DNA from: Gambelia wislizenii
Taxonomy: Eukaryota; Chordata; Lepidosauria; Squamata; Crotaphytidae
DNA length: 64,000 nt
Assembly: GCA_030847615.1 (NCBI GenBank)
Contig: JAUMIR010000002.1
Location: 239,091,809 to 239,155,808, forward strand
Direction of reading: 5' to 3'
Below are positions 32,196-44,624 of this stretch, piece by piece. Both the position numbers and the translations under genes were made by a program. Positions within the stretch are counted from its first letter, which is position 1. Every line of letters starts with the position of its first letter. A model generated the notes under the pieces. That model was not told the DNA's origin. It worked only from the letters and a program-made list of their open reading frames with translations, and did no database searches.

Positions 32196-32755
32196 CTCTA
32201 AGATCTTCTGGAGAGGCCCTTCTCTCTGTCCCACCACCTTCTCAGGCTCTTTTGGTGGGAACAAGGGAGAGGACCTTCTTAGGGGCTGCTCCCAGACTTT
32301 GGAACTCCCTCCCTAGAGATGCCAGGATGGCCCCGTCCTCACTTTTCTTCCATCAGCACGTTAAGCCATTTTTATGCAATCAGGATTTTAGAAACTGACC
32401 AGAGAGGGTTTTTTAATACATTCATATTCACTGGGGTTTGGTTCCAGGATCCCCCGTGGATACCAAAATCCATGAATACGCAAGTCCCATTATATGCAAT
32501 GGCATTGCAAAATGGTGTCCCTTATATAAGATGGCAAAATCAAGGTCTGCTTTTTGGATTATTATTTTTTAAAGAATATTTTCAACCAATGAATACTTAA
32601 ATCTGAGGATACCAAATCCATGGATACAGAGGGATAACTGTATTGTGTGGTGCTGGCTTTAAAGTTTGTATGTAATCGTTTAATGAATTTAAAAGTTATT
32701 AATGTTTAATATTTTAAACTTCATAGGTCGTTTAATAAATAAATAAACCCCAAAA
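32196..32755 (+). mobile_element. L2 LINE 3' end, split by a Tigger-like MITE
   Basis: 32196-32398 encodes the last L2 residues: VPPPSQALLVGTRERTFLGA, then APRLWNSLPRDARMAPS and a stop. This AAPRLWNSLP block is the conserved L2/CR1 C-terminal signature. The UTR resumes at 32642-32755 and ends in TAAA repeats. The reverse transcriptase core is absent. Confidence 0.8.
32414..32641. mobile_element. Tigger-like MITE (family G), copy 1
   Basis: 'attcatattcactggggttt' to 'ggatacagagggataactgt'. The body 'cccattatatgcaatggcat' and 'cttatataagatggcaaaat' matches 48330-48568 and 63405-63898. The ends and TA target fit the pogo/Tigger group. Confidence 0.85.
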
Positions 32756-33483
32756 TTCAGCTGCAGTCCTCTCATCCCAACAGGACTATTGTTTTCATTG
32801 GTGGAGAGTGAGGAGAAGGGAGCAGAGGACTCCTCAGTTTGTTCTTGCTCCTCTGTGACCACCCCTGTATTTACCCAATGAGACAAAAGCCATGTTGGGG
32901 AGGGATGACTGAGGCTTAAAGTCGGGGTTAGGAAGGTGAGGGAGGATAGATACCTTACGCTACATTATGTTGGCATAGGGTTGGAAAGATCATTTTAAAA
33001 TATTGAAAAAATGGTCTAATAATGTGCTTCTCAAGTATCAAGAAACCCTGATGAGGAGAAGGCTGGACTGATGAGCAGTTTCACAGTTAGGAACTTATTC
33101 TGCACAAAAATCACATATTTTCCCCCACATGAAGCAGCATTTTTCTGCACAGGAATATGATTTTCTGTGCAAATGCTGTTTTCTGAACAAAAAGTACAAT
33201 TTTTTACTTAGAAAACACTACAAATCGTTTCCAAAAACTGCACAGCTTTTGAAAGCTCTCACAGCATGAAGAAAATTGCTAAAATTACTCATTGCTTTCT
33301 TCAACCATATATTTGCTATTAACATTAGGAACAGAGTGATGCAGAAAATGGCACATTATACTTCAGCTGACATTTTTACCAGTGAGTGGCACATTTTGCT
33401 GTTGTTTCCTTTGAAAGTGCTCTTCTTGGAGTTTACATTGCCTTCCCCAAACTGGTATTTTCCAGACGTGTACAAATTTTACA
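32756..33483. other. No recognised feature
   Basis: Nothing identified by eye. Confidence 0.35.
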
Positions 33484-33745
33484 GGGCCAGCATGGTGTAG
33501 TGGTTTGAATATGCTGGACTAGGACTTTGGCAGGCCAAGATTTGAATTCCATGGAAACCTACTGGATGCCCTTGGGTAACTCACACTCTCTCAGCCTCAG
33601 AGAAAGGCAATGGCAAACCCCCTCTGAAGAAATTTTGCCGAGTAAACCCCTTAACAGGTTCACCTTAGGCTCCCATAAGCTTAGTGTCACCATAAGTCAG
33701 AAATGCCTTGAAGATGCACAGCAGCAACAACAAAAACAACAAATC
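33484..33745 (+). mobile_element. Sauria SINE, full length
   Basis: The A box 'tggtgtagtgg' and B-box region 'gatttgaattcc' sit in the tRNA-like head. The central 'ctctcagcctcagagaaagg' and the Bov-B-type tail 'cataagtcagaaatgccttg' follow, ending in CAA repeats. It is the most complete Sauria SINE in the window. It relies on a LINE partner for mobility. Confidence 0.9.
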
Positions 33746-33806
33746 TCAGAATCTAATTGTTGGCTGGGCATGGAAGGGTTTATAGTCAAACACATCTGGC
33801 AAGGGA

Positions 33807-34377
33807 AGATCAAGGGAAGTAATAGTGCCACTCTATTCTGCCTTGGTCAGACCTCACTTAGAATACTATGTCCAGTTCTGGGCACCACAATTAAAAAAGG
33901 ATATTGACAAATTGGAACGTGTCCAGAGAAGGGCAACTAAAATGGTGAAAGGTCTGGAAACGATGCCTTATGAGGAGAGACTTAGGGAGCTGGGTATGTT
34001 TAGCCTGGAAAAAAGACGGTTAAGAGGCGATATGATAGCCCTGTTTAAGTATTTGAAGGGATGTCACGCTGAGGATGGAGCAGGCTTGTTTTCTGCTGCT
34101 CCAGAGACTGGAACACAGAGCAATGGGTGCAAGCTCCAGGAACAGAGATTCCACCTCAACATGAGGAGGAACTTTTTGACAGTAAGAGCTATTCGGCAGT
34201 GGAACGCACTCCCTCGGAGCGTGGTGGGGTCTCCTTCCTTGGAGGTCTTTAAACAGAGGCTGGATTGCCATCTATCGGGGATGCTTTGATCAAGATTTCC
34301 TGCGTGGCAGGGGAGTTGGACTGGATGGCCCTCGTGGTCTCTTCCAACTCTGCAATTCTATGATTCTATGATTCTAA
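33807..34377 (+). mobile_element. CR1 LINE, 5'-truncated, well preserved
   Basis: An open frame from 33825 to 34289 encodes [56 protein letters not shown] and [20 protein letters not shown] to the natural stop after HLSGML. The 3' end carries 'attctatgattctatgattc'. The catalytic core is missing, so the copy is inactive despite the clean frame. The upstream SINE ends 60 bp before it. Confidence 0.93.
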
Positions 34378-34704
34378 ATTCTGGGTGGAGGAAGGCTCTC
34401 CTAACAATTTTGCCACTGATCTGCTACACCTCTTCTTTTCACTCCTACCCACCCCTGGCAACCTGTACTGTATTCTGTTTTCATTCACCTTTCAATCACC
34501 ATGAATGGTTTAAGAGAGAGGGGCATAAAACTTGGGGGGAAATCCTGTTAAAAATGTCCTTCAAAAATAATTAGAAGTTAACCAGAATATATTACTCAAA
34601 TAGGTAATATGACACCACTCATCCCATTACTTTCAAAATGCAATTCTGTCATACCAACCCCCATCCACTCATTACATATAGCCTGAATCTCCACCTGCAA
34701 AATA
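34378..34704. other. No recognised feature
   Basis: Nothing identified. Confidence 0.35.
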
Positions 34705-34956
34705 CAGTAGGGCCCCGTATCCACTAGGGATTGGTTCTGGGGCGTCCATAGATACTGAAAACTGTGGATAATAGTGAGCGTCGTTGAAAATAATGGGGCT
34801 TCTGGTTTAAAATACCATAGAGTTGCCTTGGAGGACCTAGGAAATGGCTAGAGGGGACACATTTTCTAGAAAGCCTCTATGGTAGCTGTGCTGTTTTGTG
34901 TCCTGTGGATAATTGAATCAGTGGATAATGAATCTGTGGATATGGGGGTCCTACTG
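34705..34956. mobile_element. TA-flanked MITE, family B
   Basis: 'cagtagggccccgtatcc' to 'gatatgggggtcctactg', TA on both sides. Interior 'gataatgaatctgtgg' and 'gaggacctaggaaatggc'. Confidence 0.88.
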
Positions 34957-34958
34957 TA

Positions 34959-37126
34959 ATTCATCCATACCTTGATCCCTGTGTTGTTTTAACATATGAT
35001 GTTCCTCTGGTTTCAAAGTAAAAGCACTTCTTTTCCACACCTGAGGGGTTTAAAGTGGTGTTTAAAAAAACAAAAACAAAAACAAAAACCCCTTTTACTT
35101 CGCAGTTTCTAGGAGAAACCAGCTTTTTTAGACATGTGCCCCGAATTGAGATCAGGGTGGAATCGGGAGTGGTGGTGGGGTGGTTGGAGGGTGAGACAGG
35201 TGCCAATGGGAGGTTTATCATGGCATCCTCCTCCGGCAAGCGTAGTGTTGCCATTTTTTGATGTTGTGTGCAGCTGCTTCACCAGCTGAAGCCCCAAGAA
35301 ATCCCATGAAGGGCAGAAGAAAAAAGGAGGACAGAGTGGTGGGTTGGGGGACAAGAAAAAAGAGACACAGTGGCATTGACTAGGGAGGAATGGGAGGGGG
35401 AGATCGGAGGATGGGAGGCACTGTCTGGTCTCCTTTCAGTCCTCTTTCTCCTTCCAAGCACTGCAACAGCTCGGACTACAGTCAGTGATCATATCCACAA
35501 ACTTCATACCCCCCCTTCATAACCTCCAACCCCCCCCCCACTGGAACACACATACACAGCTTGAACCTGGTGGGTGGGAGGTGAGCAAAATTTATGGCAG
35601 GGAGGGTTCCAAAGGGGTTTAGTTTGGCATCCTCATCTGGCAAGCATGGCACTGCCATATGCGAATTCCAGAAGGGATGCCTCCATTTCAGAAGCCCTGC
35701 AAACCTCCGACATTCACATATGTGGACATTTGAAGGGGGGTGGAGGTTAGGAAGGAGGTTGAAGATCCCACGTCATAACCTACACACACACACACACACA
35801 CCCATTAAGGGAGCAATCCAATGGGAGTGCAGGTTGGCAGTGGGAATGACAGAAAAACAAGAAAGTCTATCGGTTGATTTGGAGATGTATGCTGGGAAGA
35901 AGAAAAAACCTACAGCCACTGTGACTTTGGGTGGAGGAAATGGGTGGCTTTCCAGACCAAATTGAGTTCAGATTTAAATGGGTGAGTGTGACATTAATAG
36001 AGTCATAGAAACATAGAATCAAACCAGGGCAGGAGATTCCACACTGGAGCTGAATTATTTTGCAGGTGTGGATTCAGCCCAAGTTTGTTACTACCCATCT
36101 CTACAAAGAATACCAGTAACTTGTTGGGCATGAAGGACAGAATGTTGTGTGTAACACAAAAGTTTCCAGAAGGTGAGATGGGCAAAAAGAAAGTGAGGAG
36201 AAGGGAAGCTCAATGGTCTCATTAGTTATATGGGCTTGTCTCTGTGTATGAATGCAACTGAAAGATATTTGGCCTTCTAGCATATGCTTTTGCACAGTTC
36301 CCCCCACCTTTTCTCCTGTGAGATGTCCACCTTGCCTAAATAATCATGTGGGTCACATTAAGTACCAAAGGCAGTGCATGTTGAGGTGATTTAATCGGGT
36401 GGAATTTTCCATCCTCACGTCACCAGACTCAGCGGCTACTTCTGGATGGGTGTGGAATGAACTGATGTCTCAGACCAGCCACAAATATAGAAAGCACAGG
36501 GCTGGGAGGGGCTGGGACAGTCATCAGGTTTAACCTCTTGCACCAGCCCTAAACCATCCCTATCATGACACAAGCGGAACCAGATTCCTCTTAAAAGCCC
36601 CCTAAGAAGACCATCCTATGGCTTCTTTCGGCAATTCATTCCGCCATCCAGTTGTTCCAGTCTGAGAATTCTAAGATGACTTTTGTAATGTTCAACCCCA
36701 CCCAATAGTGCTGCAACCTACCCACACACTTTCTTATTGCACCTTAAGGGAGAAAGGAAACTTGTTTTTGAAAGTTTTTTATCATTACCATCCCTTCTAT
36801 TTCCTTCTAAATCCATTGGCTTCTTTGAGTATTTTCTAGGGTTTTAGTGAATATTCATCTGTTTGAATTTTCAAGCAAAAAAAGAGGATTTTCTGGGAGC
36901 TGGACCAATGGGGAGGTGAAAAAAAATATCTTTATGAAAATATTCTTTTTTTTTTCTTTATTCCTTTTGGTCCACTCTACCCTCAGGATAGCTCCCCACC
37001 CCTGCTGTTTACTGCTGCTTTCTTCTGACTTGATTGGCATGTGTTTAATAAAGGATCATACAGTGGATGTGGAAGTCATGATGTTACATAACCAAACAGA
37101 ATTGACTAAAGAAATATCTAGGTAAA
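34959..37126. other. Unassigned; internal duplicate and short tandem runs
   Basis: 35155-35265 and 35585-35670 share an imperfect segment ('atggcatcctcctccggcaa' versus 'ttggcatcctcatctggcaa'), so they are two copies of one unknown unit. (CA)n lies at about 35784-35802. 36490-36700 has the 'aagcccc..ttccgccatcc' look of a very old CR1 end but is too worn to call. No gene. Confidence 0.4.
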
Positions 37127-37334
37127 GATAAAAACTTTCTGACAGTAAGAGCTGTTCGGCAGTGGAACACACTCCCTCGGAGTGTGGTGGGGTCTCCTTC
37201 CTTGGAGGTCTTTAAACAGAGGCTGGATGGCCATCAGTTGGGTATGCTTTGATTGTGATTTCCTGCATGGCAGGGGGTTGGACTGGATGGCCCTCATGGT
37301 CTCTTCCAACTCTACAATTCTATGATTCTATGAC
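37127..37334 (+). mobile_element. CR1 LINE, extreme 3' end
   Basis: It begins within the C-terminal block ([16 protein letters not shown] in translation) and runs to 'caattctatgattctatga'. About 200 bp, heavily 5'-truncated. Confidence 0.9.
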
Positions 37335-38522
37335 AAGAAATTACAATTGAGAGTGAGACCGATATTTACTCAGTCTGTCATATTGGTAAGCCCAACCTAT
37401 CAGGGATCACATAATGGCTGATGTTACTGTATAATCAAACGTGGTAATAAATAAGATATATATTGAGAAATAAAGTCAATCAAGAGAAAGGGACGATGCA
37501 TACCAGCAGGCAATCATTTTAATGACAAATTTGATGAACATATTCTTCGGTTTTTAATCCACAGTTAGTGAGAGCCACAGCAGAATACTTTTCTGTTACA
37601 TTTTCCTTGCATGAGACTTTTGAAACAGTAGTATAAATATGACCACGTAATACTGCTGCCATCTCATCTTATTATTCCCCCCGCCCCTGGTACATTTTCA
37701 CCGAAGCCAATGTTCTGTTAAAGAAGGACATTTACTTGGTTGAATTAATTTTCTTCTTTCACTTTCTTCAATACCAAACTAGTCCACAAAAGTCAAGCTA
37801 GGGCATGGATCAGTACTTTCCCCCTCAAAGTTGAGATATCTTGTGGGGGGGGGGTTTCCAATAATCATTAAGGTATATCAAATTCCACTTCAAGAATAAA
37901 AAGAAGGAAATTGTGACAACTGTATAATTATAAACTGTGGAAATGAAACTGACCTGCATGATTTCCTCTCATTTTGCATCATTTTTCTGCTCCCCACCCC
38001 CAGACATGGGAAGGGACTAGGAATTGCACAAGATACCAAACCCTAAAAGTTGCAGATAAAATCCACATTTTTAGTCAATCTTAGCCAGCCAGAAAATGTG
38101 CCCCATTTAGTATGTCAACATTGGCAAAGAGAAGAAGCCCTGAAAAGGAATGGTGGGCACACCTGGATTCTCAGAACATGGTTTTATATAGGTCCTTCTT
38201 CATGTGAGACTGAGTTGGGCAAACCCAATTTTCTGCCCCTGGGACCCTCTCACAACTGAATAGGCTGCCAAGAATGCCAGAAAACAAAATCATAACAAAA
38301 CAAAGCAAAATTGGAAATGGCCAAGCAGTCCACTGCTAATGTTGAGAAACTGGATTTTTTAAAAATGTTACACAATGCAGCTGGGAAGCCCTACAACCTT
38401 CAAAAAAGATGACTCACCACTCCTGAAGGCTTCCAGGAGAGGTAACTGACCCATAATCATCATCCTCATCATCATCACATATATCTTGTCTTTTATGTCC
38501 TGCCTTTCTCTCCTGTATACTT
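37335..38522. other. No recognised feature
   Basis: AT-rich; nothing identified. Confidence 0.35.
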
Positions 38523-39200
38523 AGGGGTCGTCTAGATGGTGACAAAACTCCTCATAGAATTGGAGAAGAATACCTTTTGTGCCAATGAGATCCCATGGCG
38601 ATTTGCCATATTCAGAAGGGAGGGGAGGCCAAAAACTTTTTTAAAAAACCTACATGGGGAAAGCCTTTGTGGCTTTTTCCAAAGTTGTTGGTTTTTTTTT
38701 AATGTGGTGGAAATATGCGCTCCTGTTCATTAGGTCAACCGAATCGCATCGCTGCCCATTACCAGATAAGAGCAGAAATGGAAACCAATTGGTCGGACAT
38801 GTGTAGGGGCAGGCTTGCCAGCAACAAAGTGGCTTGAAGTGTCATTTTGGAGTTTTATGGTAGCGATTGTGTGCTTTTTCACTGCACTGAGGTGACCAAA
38901 TAGCTTTTTAAATGGAAGGTTGCAGTTGCGCACCTTAGGTTTACTGTAAAAAAATTAATACTGTGCAGTGGTGGAAACTTGTTGAGAACAATAATGCAAG
39001 CAATTTACTCCTGGTCACCATCTTGATTCGCAGGCACAGCTCTGTGTGAACATCAAACATAGACAGCTTCACATACCAGCAATTTTGCAAAAACAACAAC
39101 AACAACAAAAAAACAACATGGAGACAAATGAACACTGCTGTGAATTTGTGTTAATGTGCAAAAATCAGCATTATATCTCCTTGTCTGGACAAGCTCTTAG
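38523..39200. mobile_element. Non-autonomous DNA transposon, family E (copy 2)
   Basis: 'aggggtcgtctagatgg' to 'ccttgtctggacaagctc'. It is uninterrupted, so it gives the reference layout for the copy split by CR1 at 15732-17000. A short (CAA)n has grown at 39098-39118. Confidence 0.75.
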
Positions 39201-40071
39201 ATTGTACAGGCTCTGGTAAGATAAACATTGCTTAGTCCTTGTTACATAACCCATTCTCTACTCTCTTGGCATCATTAGGAACAAAATATGCTATGTAATC
39301 TTCATACTGTTAGCTTGTTCTTTTGGAAGAATTTTCCTAGCATCAGGATACACAAATACTAGAAATGCAAACATTTGGGCGGGGGGCAGGGTTAGCACAT
39401 GCAAAGCCATTTTAGGTTCCCATTCACATTCCCCCATTTGGGTTTCTGTTGTTCATTGAAAAAATCTATGCTCTACCTCTGGGGATACCCAGTTTGCTGA
39501 CTTTTTGTATGTCTGTCTGTCCACCTGTTCGTCTATCCCTTCACTATGTGTGAACCCATTTTCAGTCCTGTAGCTTCAGTGAGATTAACAACCGGATCCC
39601 ATGCAGTTTCATTCAATTGACCAAGTAACACATGAAATATTTATGATGTCAGAAACATTAGGAAATTCAGGAAGTGAATGGAGAAGAAGAGGAAGAAAGC
39701 TACAACCTTTTTCGTGAACGTTGGCCTTTCACCCAAGAGGGGTCTGGAGCAATTATTCCAATTTGAACCACTGAAAACTTGGTCCTGGTAGGCTTAGTCT
39801 CATTGTTACTCATTCTAGTTCCCAGCACAGCCCTGCTCTCACCTTTCCTCCTCAATCTTCTGTAACTGATGAAGCCTCCAGATATGTTTCATAGCAAAAT
39901 GGGGTGGAGGTGAAGACACGTGGGCTGGAGAAGGAAGAGGAAAGAGAAGCCATGGCTGCCTTATTTCTTTACCATATCAGGAGATGTAAATGTTCTGCTA
40001 CCTTTGGCTCTGGCAGCCCTAGGAGTTCTTGCTCTGTATCGGTTAATTCCTAAATATGTTATTGTTTCATA
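39201..40071. other. No recognised feature
   Basis: Nothing identified. Confidence 0.35.
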
Positions 40072-40335
40072 ACAAAGTTGGACCCCCTTATTTGTGGGGG
40101 TTCAGTTCCCTGACTTACCATCGATACCAGAAACCACAGATAACAGCAAACCCTATTAAAATAATGGACTTCCAGTAAAAACATACCATAGAGTTGCTAT
40201 GGACCTAGAAGAATTCTAGAGAGGATGCCTCTCCAGGCATTTTCCACCATAACTCTAAGGTATGTCTCTTTATTTTGTGTCCTGTGGATAACTGAAACCA
40301 TGGATATTGGTTTCATGGATACAGGGGTTTGGCTG
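40072..40335. mobile_element. TA-flanked MITE, family B
   Basis: The start 'acaaagttggacccccttat' and the end 'cataggggtttggctg'-type sequence are inverted. Inner 'accatagagttgctatgg' and 'gtcctgtggataactgaaac'. Confidence 0.8.
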
Positions 40336-42084
40336 TATATAATTTAGCAGAAGACCTACACAGTAGCATAGTAATAATGCAATCTATTTCTCAGGTGCAA
40401 GGCACTTATCTTTCCGATATGCTGTCATGCTGTCACATCAGAACTGAAGGAAATAATCCTGGGCCAACAATGAGATTTGTTTAGAAATTGATTCTGGGTT
40501 TTAATCCCTAAAATAGAATTGCTTGCCTTTCCACCCAGCTTACCTTCCTAGGACAGGAGTGGGGCAGCTTCTGTTTGTAGCTGTCCAGATGTTGGACCAC
40601 CACTCTCATCATCTTTCACTTTTCATCTGGAGGGCCCCAGGCTGTCCAACCTCTGCTCTATAGGCACAAGCTTTGCTAACCAGGTTTCCATAGCTTAAGC
40701 CAGTGAAGTTGCATAAAGATTACATCCTGTTGGAGACTGTGAAGGTCTGGGCAGCTGATGAGACAAGTGAACTATAAAATCTAGATATTGCTCTGGTGTA
40801 AAATCTTGAAAGATGTCGCATTTGAAAAATTGTTTCAAGGACATGAGGGGGGAGAGAAGGAGAGAGAGAGAATGAAATGAAATGAAATGAAATGGAAAGT
40901 GGCCATGAAAGGATGGGAAGGCAGCGAGGGGGGGGGGATGGCTGTGGAAACATCTGCATTGTGTTAGAGACATGTGGATGCCTTCAAACAATTTGTGCGC
41001 TTCTGAAGGCAGCTAAATTCTCTCCTTCTTTGCAAATGGTGCAAACATATCCCCCATTGCATCCCACCCCACACCGCAATGCAGGCAACAGCTTGGATCT
41101 ATTAAAAGTAATCACCATTATAAGTAGCAGTTGAAAAGGTTTTGGATGGGAATTCACCTCACTTAACACTGCTTGATTGAAGTTGAGGGTATGTCTATGA
41201 TTTTTTCTATGAGAAGCAAGCCCATTCCCAAAGTCATGTATCATTGTGAGAGGAAAAGATCTGCCAGCTGTCTTGTTTTTGTCTGGGTATTTCAGGGGCC
41301 AGGGTGGGTGGGGGGTAGGGGAGAGGAACACTGTTATATTCAGAATTTAGATTGTCTTACAGTGCCTTTTATTACAGGGAAATTGTGTAAGGGTTAAGGG
41401 TACATGCAGGCATCACAAACACAGTTCTGGGATACTACTCATTTGCGCAGAGGAGTTTAGGATCAGGTTGCTTTAAATCTCCAAAGATGTCAAGGTTTCT
41501 TCAAGATTCCTCATGGAGAAAGAACTTCTTTTTTAAAAGTTTAAGAAAAAGCAAACTGGAAAAGATGATGGACTGTACCACTTCAGAATTCTCATTAGGA
41601 ATTACAGAAATGGGACTGCAGCATCACGTAGCAGCACATAATAGTTCAGACTTCCAGCCACACCATTCCATTTCCTTTCCTCTGGTTTCCATCTCCCCAC
41701 CTCCCACCAACCACCTTATATATAATGGTAGTCTGCATTCTGTAACCACCGAGCATGCTGAATCCTCACTGAGGTCCTTGTCCCTAATCCCCCCGCCCAA
41801 CAAAAAGTTTCTATTAAAACTTAGTTAACCTTACTATTCCCCTCCCTCCTAACCTGCTGCTGGTATCCTCTTACGTGTGTGTCTGGTGCTGTTTTGGATA
41901 ACAAAAGTAATATGTAGACTGGCAAAAGAAAGATGGATGACAAGACATGCTCCTGATACAAAGAAGGACAATAGCCCTGACTACAGAAACTTGGACACTG
42001 GAGAGGAAAATTCTTGTTTAGCTTTCTCTAAGACATACCTGTTCACCATCTCTGTGTATTGGGTACTTTGCCATGGGCAATATT
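40336..42084. other. Unassigned; small repeats
   Basis: 40555-40660 is a worn fold-back ('gtccagatgttggaccacca' facing 'catctggagggcc'). (AATGA)n lies at 40872-40894 and a G9 run at about 40929. No gene. Confidence 0.45.
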
Positions 42085-42620
42085 TAATCCATAAGCACCA
42101 ACTGTCCCGATTTTAGTAGGGACAATCCTAATTAATCATCTGTTGTCCAGGAATCCTGGACAACAGATGTGTCCTGGTGCCCTAGTGGTGCAGTGGTTAA
42201 ATGGCAGTATTGCAAGCCACAACAGGTTATGAGTTCGATCCCAGAGAGCTCCAAGGTTGACTCAGCCTTCCATCCTTCTGTAGGTTGGTAAAATAAGTAT
42301 CCAGCTTGTTGGGGACAATTAGCTAAAAAAACCATTGTAAACCAAATAGGGAGTGCTTTGGCACTGATAAGCGGTATATAAATATCAATGCTATTGCTAA
42401 TGCTATGCTATTGTCCCCCTTTATGAGCTGCTTTTAAAATGTCCCAGTTTCTCTTTCCTTCTCTCCCTTTGTCCTCTGCTTACTTCAGTTGCTGGAAACT
42501 GAGTTCCAAGTGCAAAAGTAGTTTGTACTCAATTAACTCAGCAAGAGGGAAAGGAGAAGAAGGGATGGAATCTTGCCCTTCCCAATAGGCTCAGGCAAAA
42601 GCAAACTGTAGCATCCTTTC
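42085..42620 (+). mobile_element. Unclassified repeat family D (copy 2), split by a SINE
   Basis: The outer parts 42085-42172 and 42416-42620 are collinear with 15548-15731 and 17001-17085. A perfect hairpin (tctgttgtccaggaatcctg and its partner, 42129-42168) sits at the SINE boundary. Confidence 0.6.
42173..42415 (+). mobile_element. tRNA-derived SINE (second type), full length
   Basis: A box 'tggtgcagtgg', B box 'gagttcgatccca', body 'gactcagccttccatccttc' and 'attagctaaaaaaacc', tail 'aagcggtatataaat' plus short GCTAT repeats. The 3' tail has an L2-like look. Confidence 0.85.
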
Positions 42621-42794
42621 CTAGCTTGTGTGTTCTTCCTTATTAATAACATTTGCCATCTTGACCATACTCTGATGTGCTCTAGGACCAGAATCTGATA
42701 AAGGCCCTCCCTCTATCCTGACTGCAACTGTACTTGCTGGACCTAATCCCTTCCCACACTGTCATTCCCTTTTTCCTTTTGTGCCATGTCATAG
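42621..42794. other. No recognised feature
   Basis: Short gap between repeats. Confidence 0.3.
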
Positions 42795-43371
42795 GAGATT
42801 ATCAGACATAACTAATGTGGCACCAGAATAATGACATCAGAACGCAAAAGGACACCAATATCACATGACATAGTCCTCTTGCGTTCAGATGTCGTTATTC
42901 TGGTGTTTCTTTTTATTGATGGGCTGATTCGTCAATAGATTGCCTGTCCCGTTTTGGTGCCGGCATCGCCAGTGTCTGAAACCTTGTGCCATTGTCCTGC
43001 TGTGAATACAGAGTCAATGGGTGGTCCTGCCAGAACACTTCCAGGTGGGATCGCAATAACAAGGTTGGCTACCCTCTTTTTATAAACCTCCCTGGGTTAC
43101 TTGTGGTTTTTTTTAGTGTGTTTATGGGCTTTCTTTAACTTTTTTTTTTGTTATTTTACTTTTGATTTTTGACTTTCCCATGCTCACATCTTCTTGTGAG
43201 AATGGGTGGGATTTCAGTCCAGGAAGTGAACGGAGCTCCGTTGATTCCTGGGCTGCCTGTCAATGGAAGAGAAGGTAAGTGTGATGGGGAGGGTTATTGT
43301 GCCGGGACAGGGGCAGGAGTGGAGATTGTGGGACAGGAACGCTTTTTGTGTTCCTGCCTGATAATCTCCTT
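42795..43371 (+). mobile_element. Non-autonomous DNA transposon, family A (copy 3)
   Basis: 'ggagattatcagac' to 'gcctgataatctcc'. An inner inverted pair, 'aataatgacatcagaacgca' and 'gcgttcagatgtcgttatt', is the clearest of all copies. Confidence 0.8.
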
Positions 43372-43500
43372 AATTAGATTGTAAGTCTGAGGGAAAGGGA
43401 CTGTGTTTTGTTGTTCTCTTACTTGTAAAGTGTCATGTGCAGTGATGGCACTATATAAATAAATAAATAAGATGATGATGATGATGATGATGCTTGGCCA
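43372..43500 (+). mobile_element. Probable LINE 3' tail with (GAT)n
   Basis: 'ttagattgtaagtctgaggg' through 'gcactatataaataaataaa' and (GAT)n at 43471-43491 fits an old L3/CR1- or L2-type tail. Confidence 0.4.
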
Positions 43501-44624
43501 CATATGCTTGGGTTCATCTAAAATTGATGGAGGGTATGTTAATCCTGAGCTCCACTTCTGAAAGTGTTAACACTCCAGGAAAGTTTTGATATTATAGTGA
43601 GCTGGTTGTCCAAAAATATTCTGAATTCCTTCGTGATCATTGTTAGCTCAATAATCGACAATTTGTGTTGTTTTTAAAATAACAACTTTTCTTCTTAATT
43701 ACAGGCTTAGAGCTGCCAGTCCAATAAGTATGGGGTCACAGTCATTTGCATGGCCCCGATGCAGCTCCAGAGATTTTCATATGACCTGGTTTCTCTCTTA
43801 CGGCCAAGTATGTATCCATTGATCTTTATGAGTATTAAACATGGGGATATTTTCTCAAGTTTATACGTGGCAGTGGTGGGAATGGTGTGGTTCATTGGCC
43901 CCATGTGATCTACCAAGGCATGAAGTACCACCTTCTTTTTCTCCTCCTTCTTCATGATATCCCATCTTGGGAGAAAAGCAGGATATAAATCCAATAAATA
44001 AATAAATAAATAAATAAAATATTGTCATTTGGGCACATCCACATAATTGTACAGACCCACGCATACCAACACCCTATTCCAGACTTACCACAGGATTGTT
44101 TTGACACCAGAATGCCTCCTTGTGGCTCCTAAGCCTGGAAGAGCAACCCAGTGACCATCAAAGGACTGAACATTATCAGCAAAGCCTGAGGACCAGCACC
44201 AGATTTCAAAGGTCAGTGCAAAGCAGAGGTAAAGTCCAAATGCCACTTTATGTTTTGAGCACATATGCTGATGGAGTTGAACAGTTTGATGTGATTTTCA
44301 CAACACTGTAAATTGCCACAGTGAAGTATAGGCTTCCTGTAATAGCACAACAGTAACACTGGGTCTTTAATATTTCATAATACTTAGCATTTAGATAGGG
44401 CATATCAAGTGCTTTGCATACATTATCTCAGTAATCTTTATGGCAACACCTAAAGGCAGGTCCAGGATTGCCCTCCCCATAGTGGAAGTGAGATGCTAAG
44501 AGATCCTGCCTTGCTAAGTGTCTAGTGACCAAAATGAAGTTTGAACTAGGGACTACCCAGTCCACAGAGCCATGTGACCACCATATTATATCACCTCCCA
44601 ACAAGTACAGTTCAGGACTAACAA
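43501..44624. other. Unassigned; L2-like tail at 43960-44020
   Basis: 'gggagaaaagcaggatataa' followed by (AAAT)n at 43995-44018 is an L2-type 3' terminus. The rest is not recognised. Confidence 0.4.

Noticed and set aside
36490..36700. Ancient CR1 3' end
   Set aside because: Only a few words resemble CR1 and no reading frame or terminal repeat remains. Too worn to annotate.
42180..42245. tRNA gene
   Set aside because: A and B boxes are present but the cloverleaf is not complete, and the unit is the head of a SINE repeated at 63.5 kb.
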